From Candidatus Omnitrophota bacterium (GTDB lineage Bacteria; Ratteibacteria; UBA8468; MWAK01): a stretch of DNA of 8,530 nucleotides. Made by a program: the position numbers and the translations under genes. Below the pieces are notes generated by a model, which did no database searches, had not been told where the DNA came from, and saw only the letters and a program-made list of their open reading frames with translations. Each line of letters starts with the position of its first letter. The stretch's first letter is position 1. The stretch spans positions 1 through 8,530 of the forward strand of contig JAPLMK010000112.1 in the NCBI GenBank assembly GCA_026387085.1. The letters are read 5' to 3'. Shown here in pieces: positions 1-8,100 of this stretch.

Positions 1-591
1 TCCTATCCGGAGGTTGACCGGACTACGCCGCGAAATAATCCTCTTTTAGGCAACCCGCGCGTGGTCTTGAGCCAGTTAGATACCCAAATCAGGATAAGCA
101 GTAATCCGACCCCGATTATCGGAATTGACCTGGCATCCAATACGGCTCCGGATACACAACCGGCCTTAAAGAGCGTGGTGGTGCAGGTAGTGAATACCAG
201 CGGGTTTACTCCGGTGAGCGACCTGTCCGCGATGACTATTTTTGGCGATACCAGCGGTATTGGCCTCTGGTATGACTTGAACAAGAACGGCGTATTTGAC
301 GGCGCCCCAGGCGATACTCCGCTTACCTTGGTCTCCCCACCTACCAAAACGATAACCGAAGGAGCGGAGGTGTATGACCGTTACCTGATGGTTCTGCGCG
401 ACCCGCTCCTGCTTGACGGCGTGGGCAGTGATTCCAAGATATTCGTCACCTTAAAGACCAGCGCCACAATATCTGCCGCCGACGCGCTCAGTTTGCGCAT
501 CCAGGGCAGCGAGATTAAACCCGGCTCTTCCTATGGGCTTGGTTTCCGCGCCAAGGATGCGATAGCGGCGGATACGGCGGTGGAAGCCAAT
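1..591 (+). repeat. Module M1, first part (protein repeat unit; cut by the window edge)
   Basis: Contains the header-type strand TPIIGIDL (about 109-132), the strand VVVQVVNTSG, the turn TSGIGLWYD and an Asp/Asn loop at 274-315 of the form DxNxNGVFDxxxGD. The strand KIFVTLKTSATIS follows, equivalent to GDDYFVVLQTGDLV of M7. The tail GLGFRAKDAIAADT resembles GTGIIFADAATVST of M7. The beginning of the unit may lie upstream of the window. Confidence 0.65.
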
Positions 592-3500
592 ACTTATATG
601 GTTGTCGCCTTGCCAACCAGTGATACGATTACGCTTGACACTCCGGTGCTGAACGCGGCGCTTGATTATACCAATAACTGGTACCTGATTGTTACCGCGG
701 GCAGCGCGGTGGGCCAGGTGTACCGGGTAGTCGGGGTAGTCGGACAGGTGGTTACGGTGGCGACTCTTGACCCGGCCGGTTTGTCGGTTGATTTAACTGG
801 CGGCGGCACGATAACCGCGGTGAAGTTTTTCAAGGTGGAGAGCACCAGTTATAAGAGCATCTCCGCGCCGGTTGTCTGTTTTGGCTCCACGAACCTGCGC
901 ATTTCCCAGCCCAGTTTGCCCGGTGAACTCCCAACCCCTTTTCCTGCCCGCACTTATCTTATCCAGTATGACGCGGATGCGGCTCCCGGAACTCTGTTAG
1001 CGCTCTACCGGGTTAGCCCCTCAACCTATGCTGATACTGCCTTGATTGTTAATACAGGCCTTACCTTGGGTTTTGGACAGACCTATCTCTGGGACACCTC
1101 GGCGGTGCCAACCGGAACTTACCGGATTGTCGGTGAGTTAGGGCCCGTGGGCAGTGGAAACAAGAAACTTTCCCTGGGCACGGTTGTCATCACCAACAGC
1201 CCGCCCGGAAACCCGGGAGCGGGCGCGCTGGGAATCGATGCTTCGCCGATAACTATCGGCAATGTTGTTCAGGTTACCCTTTCCGGGCTGACGGATGCTG
1301 ATTCCGATATCCTGCGCGTTACTTTTTACACGATTGACCAGACCGGGGGAGACACAAGGTATCTTTGGGATTCGCTGGCAAATCCGTTTATTATCCCAGC
1401 GAGTTCTTATGGGGTGGATGCTCTGGATGTAGACAGCGGCTGGACCACTACCGGCACCACGGCCGGAACGCGCCGGCTCTACGCGACAATTTACGATGGC
1501 ATCAATACGAAGGTGGTAGTTGGTCCGCAGACCAGATTATTTCAAACGGCCGGCGGCGGCGGTGGCCTTGGCTCCGGAGGCGTAATCAGCATGGCCAACA
1601 TTGCCCAGGACGGTCAGGGCATCCTGCCTTGGAGCGGACCGACCGGAGTTTTGAGAATTACCGGTACCGGTCCGGATAATCCTACCACCCCTGACCCCCT
1701 TTTCGTCCCGCAATTTTTTACCGGCGCAACCGTTGTTTTCCGCGACGGCAATGCCAATGATGATGCCACGTGGGAAGACAGCGATTTGCGGGATGTAAGA
1801 ATCTTTCTGGATGAGGGCCTGCCCGACGGTTACTTCCAATCCAACGACACCGAACTGGCCGCCACGGTAAGCGGCAGTAACGGCGTTTATACGATTACCC
1901 TGAATAGTCCGGTCCGGTTGCTTAGCGTGGCCAAGAACTTCTTTATCGTTGTCAGGACTTCCGGGACCATTTCCGGAAACTTAACGATAGATGGCGAGAC
2001 CGGCGGTGATTACCGGGATAAGTTTAATGTGGAAGCCATCGTGGTTAACGCCTTAGGGATTGCGATAAACGCTTTTTCCAGCACGATTACCTGCGAGTCG
2101 CGTATTATAGATTTGGTGCCCTGGCGGAGTGACAAGAGAGATACCAACCAATACCGCGGGCAAGTGATGGATTACCTGGAGTATCAAGTAGGCGACCTTG
2201 CGGGATACCGGGAGGATTTTCAGGACCACGGCAGAGTTAAGGCGGAGCCGGAGTTGATGCCGATGAATACGCCTTACCGGGTCCTGGGGCTTGATGTGTC
2301 CGGCACCTCCGGGTTCACCTATGACCGGGAAGAGTATCTTAATAAATTAGTGGTTACTTTTGAGGATACGGGCATTCCTGACAATTTTGACCCGAACACG
2401 GCTTTAGCCAGCCATGGGCTGGCGCTTTGGCCTAATGTGAGTTTATGGCAGGACACCGGAGACGGCATTTTTGACCCGGCGGTTGATACCCTGCTTTCTA
2501 CGACGGGCAAGGGGGCGACGGGACAAGACCACGTGGACATTGATCTGGTGGTGCCGGGCAAATGGCGCGCCACTATGAATTTCAGCAAACTTTTGGTTGA
2601 CCCGATTGTTGACGGCCTGGTGGACTTCTTTGTGGTTATCTCCTCTACGCCGGACCACGGCTTTGTGGACGCCTCGCCTTATTACGGAGCGGACTTTAAG
2701 GTTTACGTAGAACCGAGTACTTTTGAGGGAGAGTTTGTTAAATTTGCTTTTGCGACGCCGGAGATTGCGATTGACGCTTCTCAGTTAACCCGGAAGATAG
2801 ACCAGGTTAAGGAAGTGCACGCGGTCTTCAGTTTGACTCCGCTGAATGACGGCGTGGCGGAAGCAGATGGTTTGCCGGTATCCCTCTTCGCGCTCAACCT
2901 TTGTGATGGTCCCGGAACATTCGGCTCAAACGAAACGCTGGAATCAATCCGGGTCTGGTTTAAGGGCACGGGCGGGTTCAAGCCGAGCCGGCTTTCGCCG
3001 ATGTCTGACGATGACCTTTCCGGCGTCTCTTTATGGCGGGACGATAAGGAGCTTGGGCGCTACGTTGACTATCTGGGCCTGCCTGACCCGCGCGCCGGCA
3101 CTGAGCGCCTGGGTGATACTACCAACCGGGCGACTCCCGGACTGAACTCTTACCTTGACACCCTGATTCCCCTGAGCGCGGACAGTTTTGAATGGTATAA
3201 CTCCGACGGCAGCCCCTGGGGGCCGTTCAACGATGACCCGGCCAATCTCTTAGATGATGATAAGCGTTATTTTATAGTTTTAAAACCGAAGGTCGCGGTG
3301 CAACTCTACCCGGAGGATTACATTGAAAACACCACCACTTACTCTGACCAGTACATGGGAGACGACTTCTTCATTTGCGTCCGGGGCCGGGGTGTGGATG
3401 ATGCTTCCTATAGTACTAACAACTGGTGGGACCGGGGGATGGATTACGGTGTTGTAATTAGCGCCGCTATCGGTTTAACTAACAGTAATGACGGGGGACG

Positions 3501-4635
3501 CGTTGCGGTGGGCATCAATAACGACAAACCCTGGGGAGATATTCATTTTGGCGCCGATGGCGCAAGCCCCAGGTCCCGGGTCTTTCCCAACGGCACCGAC
3601 CCGGTTGAGATTAGCGCGAGCACTACGCTGCCCACCTTCTTTACCGACTTGACCCAGGCCGGGCAGACCATTAATCCGCACCAGAAGACAGCGGTAATCG
3701 GCATCAATCTTGTGGCTCCGCCGGGCGCGGCGGTTTCGTTCAACCATTTTGCTTTCAACCTCCAGGACCTTGGTTCGGCGGCAAACTTCAATTTCCCGGA
3801 ACTGGTTGCGGCTAACGGCGATTGGAATGACCCGAACGGCGGGTGCGGCGCGGCTATCTACAAAGATAATAAGTTAGCCGGAACGCCCGGTATTTTTGAC
3901 CCGGCGGATACCCGGGTTCTGATGACCGCCCGGCCTTTTTTGGATAATCTTATCAATAATCCGGGGACCTGGAACAGGATTCGGCTTCCCTTGGATGCTA
4001 CTTCGGTCGGATTCGTTCCCACCAATGACGTCGGCGTTAACGCCGGTCCGGACTATTTCCTGGTGTTACAGCCCAACAGCAATATGGAGTCTGGAGATGA
4101 TTTCCGTATAAGATTGTGGGGCAGCGGCTGGCCCAGGGAGCAAACCCTTTCTTTTCTCGGAGACGCCAGCGGTATTACCTTTAAGCGCAAGATCACTTCT
4201 CTCCTGACTAACCGGACGGTCAGCGTTACCACTTTGAACAGCCCGATTGTTCTGGGGCAGGGCACAGACGCCACCAGCGACCCGACTGCGGCCATCGGCA
4301 TCAATGTTTATGATACTGCTGGCATAAACACCTTTAATCAGACGCGCGTCTATTTCAATCCGGTTTTGGGTTCCCCGTCTACGAACCCGAATATTATCCT
4401 GGCGCCTCTGGATGCGACCAGTACCAGCGGTTTGTCAATCTGGCGGGACAATAACGCCAATGGTATCTTTGATTGGCGCTCCGATACATTCCTGCCCTCT
4501 GTTTCCGGCGGCTGGCAGTTAGATTCCGTGGGCGGGTTTGTAACCGGTCCGCCCGGACCCCGGACCTCCTTCCCTGATTCCGCCCGGCACGGTGCTCAGT
4601 TATTTCAGTTCCGGCGACAAGGTTTTTTGGTTTGA
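1..4635 (+). CDS. Giant repetitive surface-type protein, 5' part in window (no start; ends at a frameshift-induced stop)
   Basis: The frame is open from base 1 to a TGA at 4633-4635 (1,544 codons), so the true start lies upstream. GTG 61 is only the first start-like codon: the codons before it are already protein-like and no ribosome binding site precedes it. In order the product holds module M1 (residues 1-300, with an 83-residue insert), two Ig-like domains (317-517), a glycine linker (518-527), modules M2-M5 (528 to about 1398) and the start of M6. It is rich in Asp, Thr, Ser, Gly and Val, has only five Cys, and shows no membrane segment or enzyme motif. This composition and the repeated Asp/Asn loops fit an extracellular calcium-stabilised structural or adhesive protein, which is an inference. 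The last 24 residues before the stop (from about 4562) do not look like the rest of the protein, whereas the overlapping next frame does. The stop is therefore probably the result of a one-base indel near 4558-4561. Family unnamed; I recognise the architecture but not a specific gene. Confidence 0.9.
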   Translation, partial: SYPEVDRTTPRNNPLLGNPRVVLSQLDTQIRISSNPTPIIGIDLASNTAPDTQPALKSVVVQVVNTSGFTPVSDLSAMTIFGDTSGIGLWYDLNKNGVFDGAPGDTPLTLVSPPTKTITEGAEVYDRYLMVLRDPLLLDGVGSDSKIFVTLKTSATISAADALSLRIQGSEIKPGSSYGLGFRAKDAIAADTAVEANTYMVVALPTSDTITLDTPVLNAALDYTNNWYLIVTAGSAVGQVYRVVGVVGQVVTVATLDPAGLSVDLTGGGTITAVKFFKVESTSYKSISAPVVCFGSTNLRISQPSLPGELPTPFPARTYLIQYDADAAPGTLLALYRVSPSTYADTALIVNTGLTLGFGQTYLWDTSAVPTGTYRIVGELGPVGSGNKKLSLGTVVITNSPPGNPGAGALGIDASPITIGNVVQVTLSGLTDADSDILRVTFYTIDQTGGDTRYLWDSLANPFIIPASSYGVDALDVDSGWTTTGTTAGTRRLYATIYDGINTKVVVGPQTRLFQTAGGGGGLGSGGVISMANIAQDGQGILPWSGPTGVLRITGTGPDNPTTPDPLFVPQFFTGATVVFRDGNANDDATWEDSDLRDVRIFLDEGLPDGYFQSNDTELAATVSGSNGVYTITLNSPVRLLSVAKNFFIVVRTSGTISGNLTIDGETGGDYRDKFNVEAIVVNALGIAINAFSSTITCESRIIDLVPWRSDKRDTNQYRGQVMDYLEYQVGDLAGYREDFQDHGRVKAEPELMPMNTPYRVLGLDVSGTSGFTYDREEYLNKLVVTFEDTGIPDNFDPNTALASHGLALWPNVSLWQDTGDGIFDPAVDTLLSTTGKGATGQDHVDIDLVVPGKWRATMNFSKLLVDPIVDGLVDFFVVISSTPDHGFVDASPYYGADFKVYVEPSTFEGEFVKFAFATPEIAIDASQLTRKIDQVKEVHAVFSLTPLNDGVAEADGLPVSLFALNLCDGPGTFGSNETLESIRVWFKGTGGFKPSRLSPMSDDDLSGVSLWRDDKELGRYVDYLGLPDPRAGTERLGDTTNRATPGLNSYLDTLIPLSADSFEWYNSDGSPWGPFNDDPANLLDDDKRYFIVLKPKVAVQLYPEDYIENTTTYSDQYMGDDFFICVRGRGVDDASYSTNNWWDRGMDYGVVISAAIGLTNSNDGGRVAVGINNDKPWGDIHFGADGASPRSRVFPNGTDPVEISASTTLPTFFTDLTQAGQTINPHQKTAVIGINLVAPPGAAVSFNHFAFNLQDLGSAANFNFPELVAANGDWNDPNGGCGAAIYKDNKLAGTPGIFDPADTRVLMTARPFLDNLINNPGTWNRIRLPLDATSVGFVPTNDVGVNAGPDYFLVLQPNSNMESGDDFRIRLWGSGWPREQTLSFLGDASGITFKRKITSLLTNRTVSVTTLNSPIVLGQGTDATSDPTAAIGINVYDTAGINTFNQTRVYFNPVLGSPSTNPNIILAPLDATSTSGLSIWRDNNANGIFDWRSDTFLPSVSGGWQLDSVGGFVTGPPGPRTSFPDSARHGAQLFQFRRQGFLV
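592..840 (+). other. 83-residue beta-rich insertion inside the tail of module M1
   Basis: This block has no counterpart in the other modules. It separates the M1 tail (GLGFRAKDAIAADT) from the sequence that should follow it (SYKSISAPVVC, similar to the region ending LTC in M7). It contains NNWYLIVTAGSAVGQVYRVV followed by a second Val-rich strand, including the short direct repeat VVGVVGQVV. It weakly resembles the 'ITSGxxAGQxRxV' beta units seen in large bacterial surface and phage tail proteins, but I would not name a family. Confidence 0.45.
949..1200 (+). other. Ig-like beta-sandwich domain 1
   Basis: About 84 residues beginning RTYLIQYDADAAPGTLLALY and ending GTVVITNSPPG. The central TYLWDTSAVPTGTYRIVGEL is the typical 'W-D-T-S-x-V-P-x-G-T-Y-x-I' F/G-strand signature of Ig- or FN3-like domains in bacterial extracellular proteins. 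A Pro/Gly turn (SPPGNPG) links it to the next domain. The fold call is by pattern only. Confidence 0.6.
1201..1551 (+). other. Ig-like beta-sandwich domain 2
   Basis: Follows domain 1 directly. VVQVTLSGLTDADSDILRVT has the 'G-x-x-D-x-D-x-D' B/C loop common in cadherin- and Ig-like surface domains. TRYLWDSL parallels TYLWDTS of domain 1, and GTRRLYATIYDGINTKVVVG supplies the final strands. The two domains form a tandem pair placed between modules M1 and M2. Confidence 0.6.
1552..1581 (+). other. Glycine-rich linker
   Basis: Encodes GGGGGLGSGG, starting with three GGC codons. It separates the second Ig-like domain from module M2 and probably acts as a flexible hinge. The low-complexity GGC run is also a plausible place for slippage, though the frame is intact here. 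Confidence 0.75.
1585..2097 (+). repeat. Module M2 (protein repeat unit)
   Basis: Starts ISMANIAQDGQGILPW, comparable to the start of M8 (LTSLNQGILPENGNQG), and continues with VLRITGTG. Acidic loops follow at 1744-1785 and 1810-1857 (DEGLPDGYFQSND). The strand KNFFIVVRTSGTIS is equivalent to GYDYYLALKTGNLP in M8. The unit ends with TITCES, matching IITCEA at the end of M8. It is the first unit of the block that is repeated about 4.8 kb downstream. Confidence 0.7.
2098..2757 (+). repeat. Module M3 (protein repeat unit with an unusual charged insertion)
   Basis: Header SRIIDLVPW, then a charged, possibly helical stretch (about residues 710-750, including MDYLEYQVGDLAGYRED). Next come RVLGLDVSG, the strand KLVVTFEDTG and the loop WQDTGDGIFDPAVD (2452-2487). 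FFVVISSTPDHGF and ADFKVYVEP close the unit. M9 shows the same order, with KDYLLRGD, TAVIGISAAG, SITITFKDTSG, ADGGDGIFQSSSD and ATFKAYIKP. Confidence 0.7.
2758..3600 (+). repeat. Module M4 (longest protein repeat unit)
   Basis: Begins around HAVFSLTPLNDG and LFALNLCDGPG, with the strand SIRVWFKGTG and the turn SGVSLWRDDKELG. The expected loop region is enlarged by roughly 50 residues relative to M10 (3040-3357), with an additional RYFIVLKPKV strand. It then gives GDDFFICVRGRGVDD (3358 onward), very close to GDDYFICLVTSD of M10, including the Cys. The tail GMDYGVVISAAIGLT and a Gly/Asp-rich stretch lead to the M5 header. Confidence 0.65.
3628..4195 (+). repeat. Module M5 (protein repeat unit with a canonical header)
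   Basis: The header LPTFFTDLTQAGQTI leads to AVIGINL (3628-3711). It aligns without gaps over 28 residues to the M7 header at 5102-5185 and with one extra residue to M11 at 8210-8296. The strand HFAFNLQDLG, the turn AAIYKDNKLAG and the loop GIFDPADT (3865-3909) follow. GPDYFLVLQPNSNMESGDDF and the tail GITFKRKITS complete the unit. Confidence 0.75.
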
Positions 4636-5101
4636 CGGCGACGGAAACGGTCTTTGGAGCGCCGGCGATTCCCTTTGGATTAATAATGACGCGAACAACA
4701 CCTATGATTTCGGTGACAATGTAGTTGCTGGTACGCCGGATGCGAGCGATTACGGCGTGCTGGTACACGGTAGCGCCTATGGTTTTGCTTATTATGATGC
4801 TGATGCCAGCCTTACCTACACGGTGAACGACGAGATTTATTTTCTGGGCCGGGGCCGCAATGTGCTGGGCTACTACGCTGATGTGAATTTAAGTCCGGTA
4901 GCGGCTCTGCCCGTAAACGACAGCAATTACAGGCCGGACTTTTTTGTCTCTTTCCGGACCGGAGAAGGTATCAGGTACAGCGATGATTTTGGCGGACCGC
5001 CGGACAAGTTCAGTTTCTCACTGCCGTCCAACGCTATTATCTATTCTTCGGGTTATTCCTACGCCGCAAACAACCCGACCACCAACACCCTGACCAGCCG
5101 G
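4196..5101 (+). repeat. Module M6 (protein repeat unit containing an Asp-rich insert and the frameshift)
   Basis: Frame 1 encodes AAIGINVYDTAG, RVYFNPVLG, TSGLSIWRD and the loop DNNANGIFDWRSD (4447-4485). After the frame change come a second loop DGDGNGLWSAGD (4634-4669) and a third, NNDANNTYDFGD (4682-4717). EIYFLGRGRN and RPDFFVSFRTGEGI are followed by the tail NAIIYSSGYSY. Two strands of the DYF type and three Asp loops suggest an extra half-module inserted between about 4562 and 4850. Confidence 0.6.
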
Positions 5102-8100
5102 ATACCGGTCTTCCTGACCGATTTGGTCCAGGCCGGAGACCTGATTGAGAAGAATCTTCAGAAGGCGGTCATCGGCATTAACCTGTACAGTAGTTTCCCG
5201 GCAGTTATCAATTATCTTTCTGAACTGAATGTTTATCTCTCCGGAACTAATGTTTTCGGGGACCTGGCGGAGCTTTCCGCTACCGCTTCAACCAGCGGAG
5301 TGTCGCTTTACCGTGATGCTAATAATGATGGCATCTGGCAGGTTACTGATATTCCGGTGGATGCGGTTTCCATTGCGAACATGGGCGGGGGCAGAGTCAG
5401 GATTAGGTTCCCGGCCGCCAGCGCGCCGGTTCCGGATACGGACACCGGCAGCAATGCGGGCGACGACTATTTTGTTGTGCTTCAAACCGGAGATTTGGTT
5501 ACATCCGCGCATACGCTGCAAGCGGAAATCCTTTCTTCTTTCTCGGTTGTTCACGGCACGGGTATCATCTTTGCGGACGCAGCCACTGTCTCTACCGGTA
5601 ACTCCGGGGAATATCTAACCGGCACTAATCCCCTGACCTGTCACCTGTTCTCCCTTACGGTGGACTCGCTTCGCGATACGCCAAGCCCGGTACGCGGAAC
5701 CAATTTTTACGGTGGAGGAGATCTTGTTACCGCCAGTGTCACTTCACCGGATACCAACGCGCCTACTGGTACGCAATACGTCTGCACCGGCTGGACCGGC
5801 ACCGGCAGTGTGCCGGCAACCGGCACCGGAACCAGTGTCGCGTTCAATATTACCCAGAACTCAACCATTACCTGGAACTGGCAGACCGAATACAGGTTAG
5901 CGATTACGGCCTCAGCCGGCGGCGCGGTTTATCCGGCGGTCGGTAATTTCTGGTACAAGAGCGCCGATGCGGTTATCGTTACGGCAAACCCGGACAGCGG
6001 TTTCCAATTCTCCAAATGGACCGTGGATGGTACGGATGTGATTGGTAGTTCGCCTTTCTACACGGCCACGATGACTGCTCCACATACGGTGAATGCAACC
6101 TTTGTGGCTGGCAGTACAAGTTTTTATCAGTTGAATACCGGGGTTTCACCTTCCGGCAGTGGCTTGGTTTCATTTGAGCCGAACAGCAGCGGGCTTGCCT
6201 ATGCCTACGGGAATTATGAGACGGGGTCAGATACCAGTGTAATTGTAACTGCCCAGCCGGCAGCCGGTTATGCGTTTAGTTTCTGGAGCGGCGAAGATGT
6301 TGAGGGTTCAACCATCAATCCGGTTACTATTACGATGGACAAAAACCGGGCGCTGGTAGCTAATATGACCGCGGCGGTTCTTTCATTTTCGGCGAACCAG
6401 CTTACTTCGCTTAACCAGGGTATTTTGCCGGAGAACGGCAACCAGGGTATGGCGCTCTTCGGCTTCGACCTCTTCTCAGCCGAGACGGCGCATCTGAAAC
6501 GCATCCATTTCAGCATTCAGGACGCGGCTTTGACCGATGGTTTGGCGTTGGATACGACATTGTTTAATTTTGCGGTCTACCGTGATGACTACGTTTCTAA
6601 TGAAGGATATTTTTTCCAAAATGACAGCTCGATTGCTGTTAATTCCATAGCCTGGAATATGGACCCGGTTACTCCGGGCAAGTTTAACGCGGTTCTGGAT
6701 GTAACGTCTCCGGATACCTTGCCGGTTGATAATGCCGGGGGTAACTCCGGTTACGATTACTATCTGGCTTTAAAGACTGGCAATCTGCCTAATAACCTTA
6801 AGTTTACGGCGACTCTTAATGATGCGGTCATCACTCGTGGTGGAGTGGATTCGCCTTATTCCGTAAGCACCACCACCAACATCATTACCTGCGAAGCCAA
6901 GGTTACCGATTTGCTCAACGCGGATACCAACTACGACTATTCCATTCCGGAGGAGATGTTAGAGCCGGCCAAGGACTATCTGCTCCGAGGAGACCAGACG
7001 TTCCTGTTGACTCAAAATGAATATCTCAATTATGACACCGGTCTTAATCTTCCTAAATTCCTTTTCAAGCCCACGGTGCTGCCTTTGGATACGCCGACCG
7101 CGGTTATCGGAATCAGCGCGGCGGGCAATGCCGGCACCCAGGTCAACCCGGCTACATACCAGTTAGAGATGGTTGACTCCATCACGATTACTTTTAAAGA
7201 TACCAGTGGTGGCCGGTTTAATCCCCAAACCAAACTCGAGCCGCTAACTTATGTTGATTTAACGGCCCGCGGCGTGGCAGTTTACGCGGACGGAGGCGAT
7301 GGTATTTTCCAGAGCAGCAGTGATTTCCCGATACGGATTGACACTACCCGTGGCGTTAACGGTTATATTTGGGGAACAGATGGTTTGGACACAGACACCC
7401 TGCAGATTTTCTTTGACCCGACCGATGCGCGCGCGCTTGTGGAGAATGCTGCCGACACGCTAAATGACTTCCTTGTCGCCCTGCGGCTCAATCCGGAGAG
7501 CCCGCCCTACGGCGCGACCTTTAAGGCATACATCAAGCCGGGTGATATCAAGTTCAAGTACGTGCCGGCCGCCGGACAGACCGCGCTTTCCATCGCGGAA
7601 TCGGTTATGTCTCAGGGTCATGTGGTCTTCGCGCTTTCTGACCTGGCCCCGCGCTATATTGACGCAACCAGTAGTCCGATACCGATTATCGGGCTCAACC
7701 TCGCTTTCGGTACCAACAGCAGTGATACCTTTGACCACATCAAGGTGACCTTATCCGGCACCGGACTTACCTCCGGTGATTTGGCGGCTATTTTGGGCGG
7801 GACCCAGCCCGGCGGTTTAATGCTTTATAAGGACAACAAGAGTTCGGGCCGGGTCGGCACCTTTGATATTAATGATACGCCGGTTTCCATTCATAGTATG
7901 CCCTGGGTGAATGAAGGTGGCGGCAAGTTCTCCGGTATCGTGGAGCCGTCCACTGCTATCACACGTTCCGGGAATATTTTGGCTAACGACCTTGGTTCCA
8001 ACCGGGGAGATGACTACTTTATCTGTCTGGTGACCAGCGATACGATAGATTACCTGGATAGGATTAACGTGGAGGTTGGAAAACAGGACGTCCAGATTTC

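Noticed and set aside
61..63. GTG as the start codon of the first coding region
   Set aside because: The same frame is open and protein-like from base 1, no ribosome binding site precedes the GTG, and no signal peptide follows.
726..745. Short direct repeat (ggtagtcgg twice)
   Set aside because: Two copies only, in frame and explained by the repeated Val-Val-Gly of the protein; too short to be a mobile or regulatory element.
1552..1563. GGC repeat as a phase-variable microsatellite
   Set aside because: Only three perfect GGC copies are present, followed by GGT, and a change by whole codons would not shift the frame.
4592..4594. GTG as a genuine start of a second gene
   Set aside because: It lies inside the preceding gene, has no Shine-Dalgarno sequence, and would start in the middle of a repeat module without a secretion signal.
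5229..5618. A 129-codon + strand open frame overlapping M7
   Set aside because: Its translation is Arg/Pro/Ser-rich and unlike any domain, while the overlapping frame encodes a canonical module.
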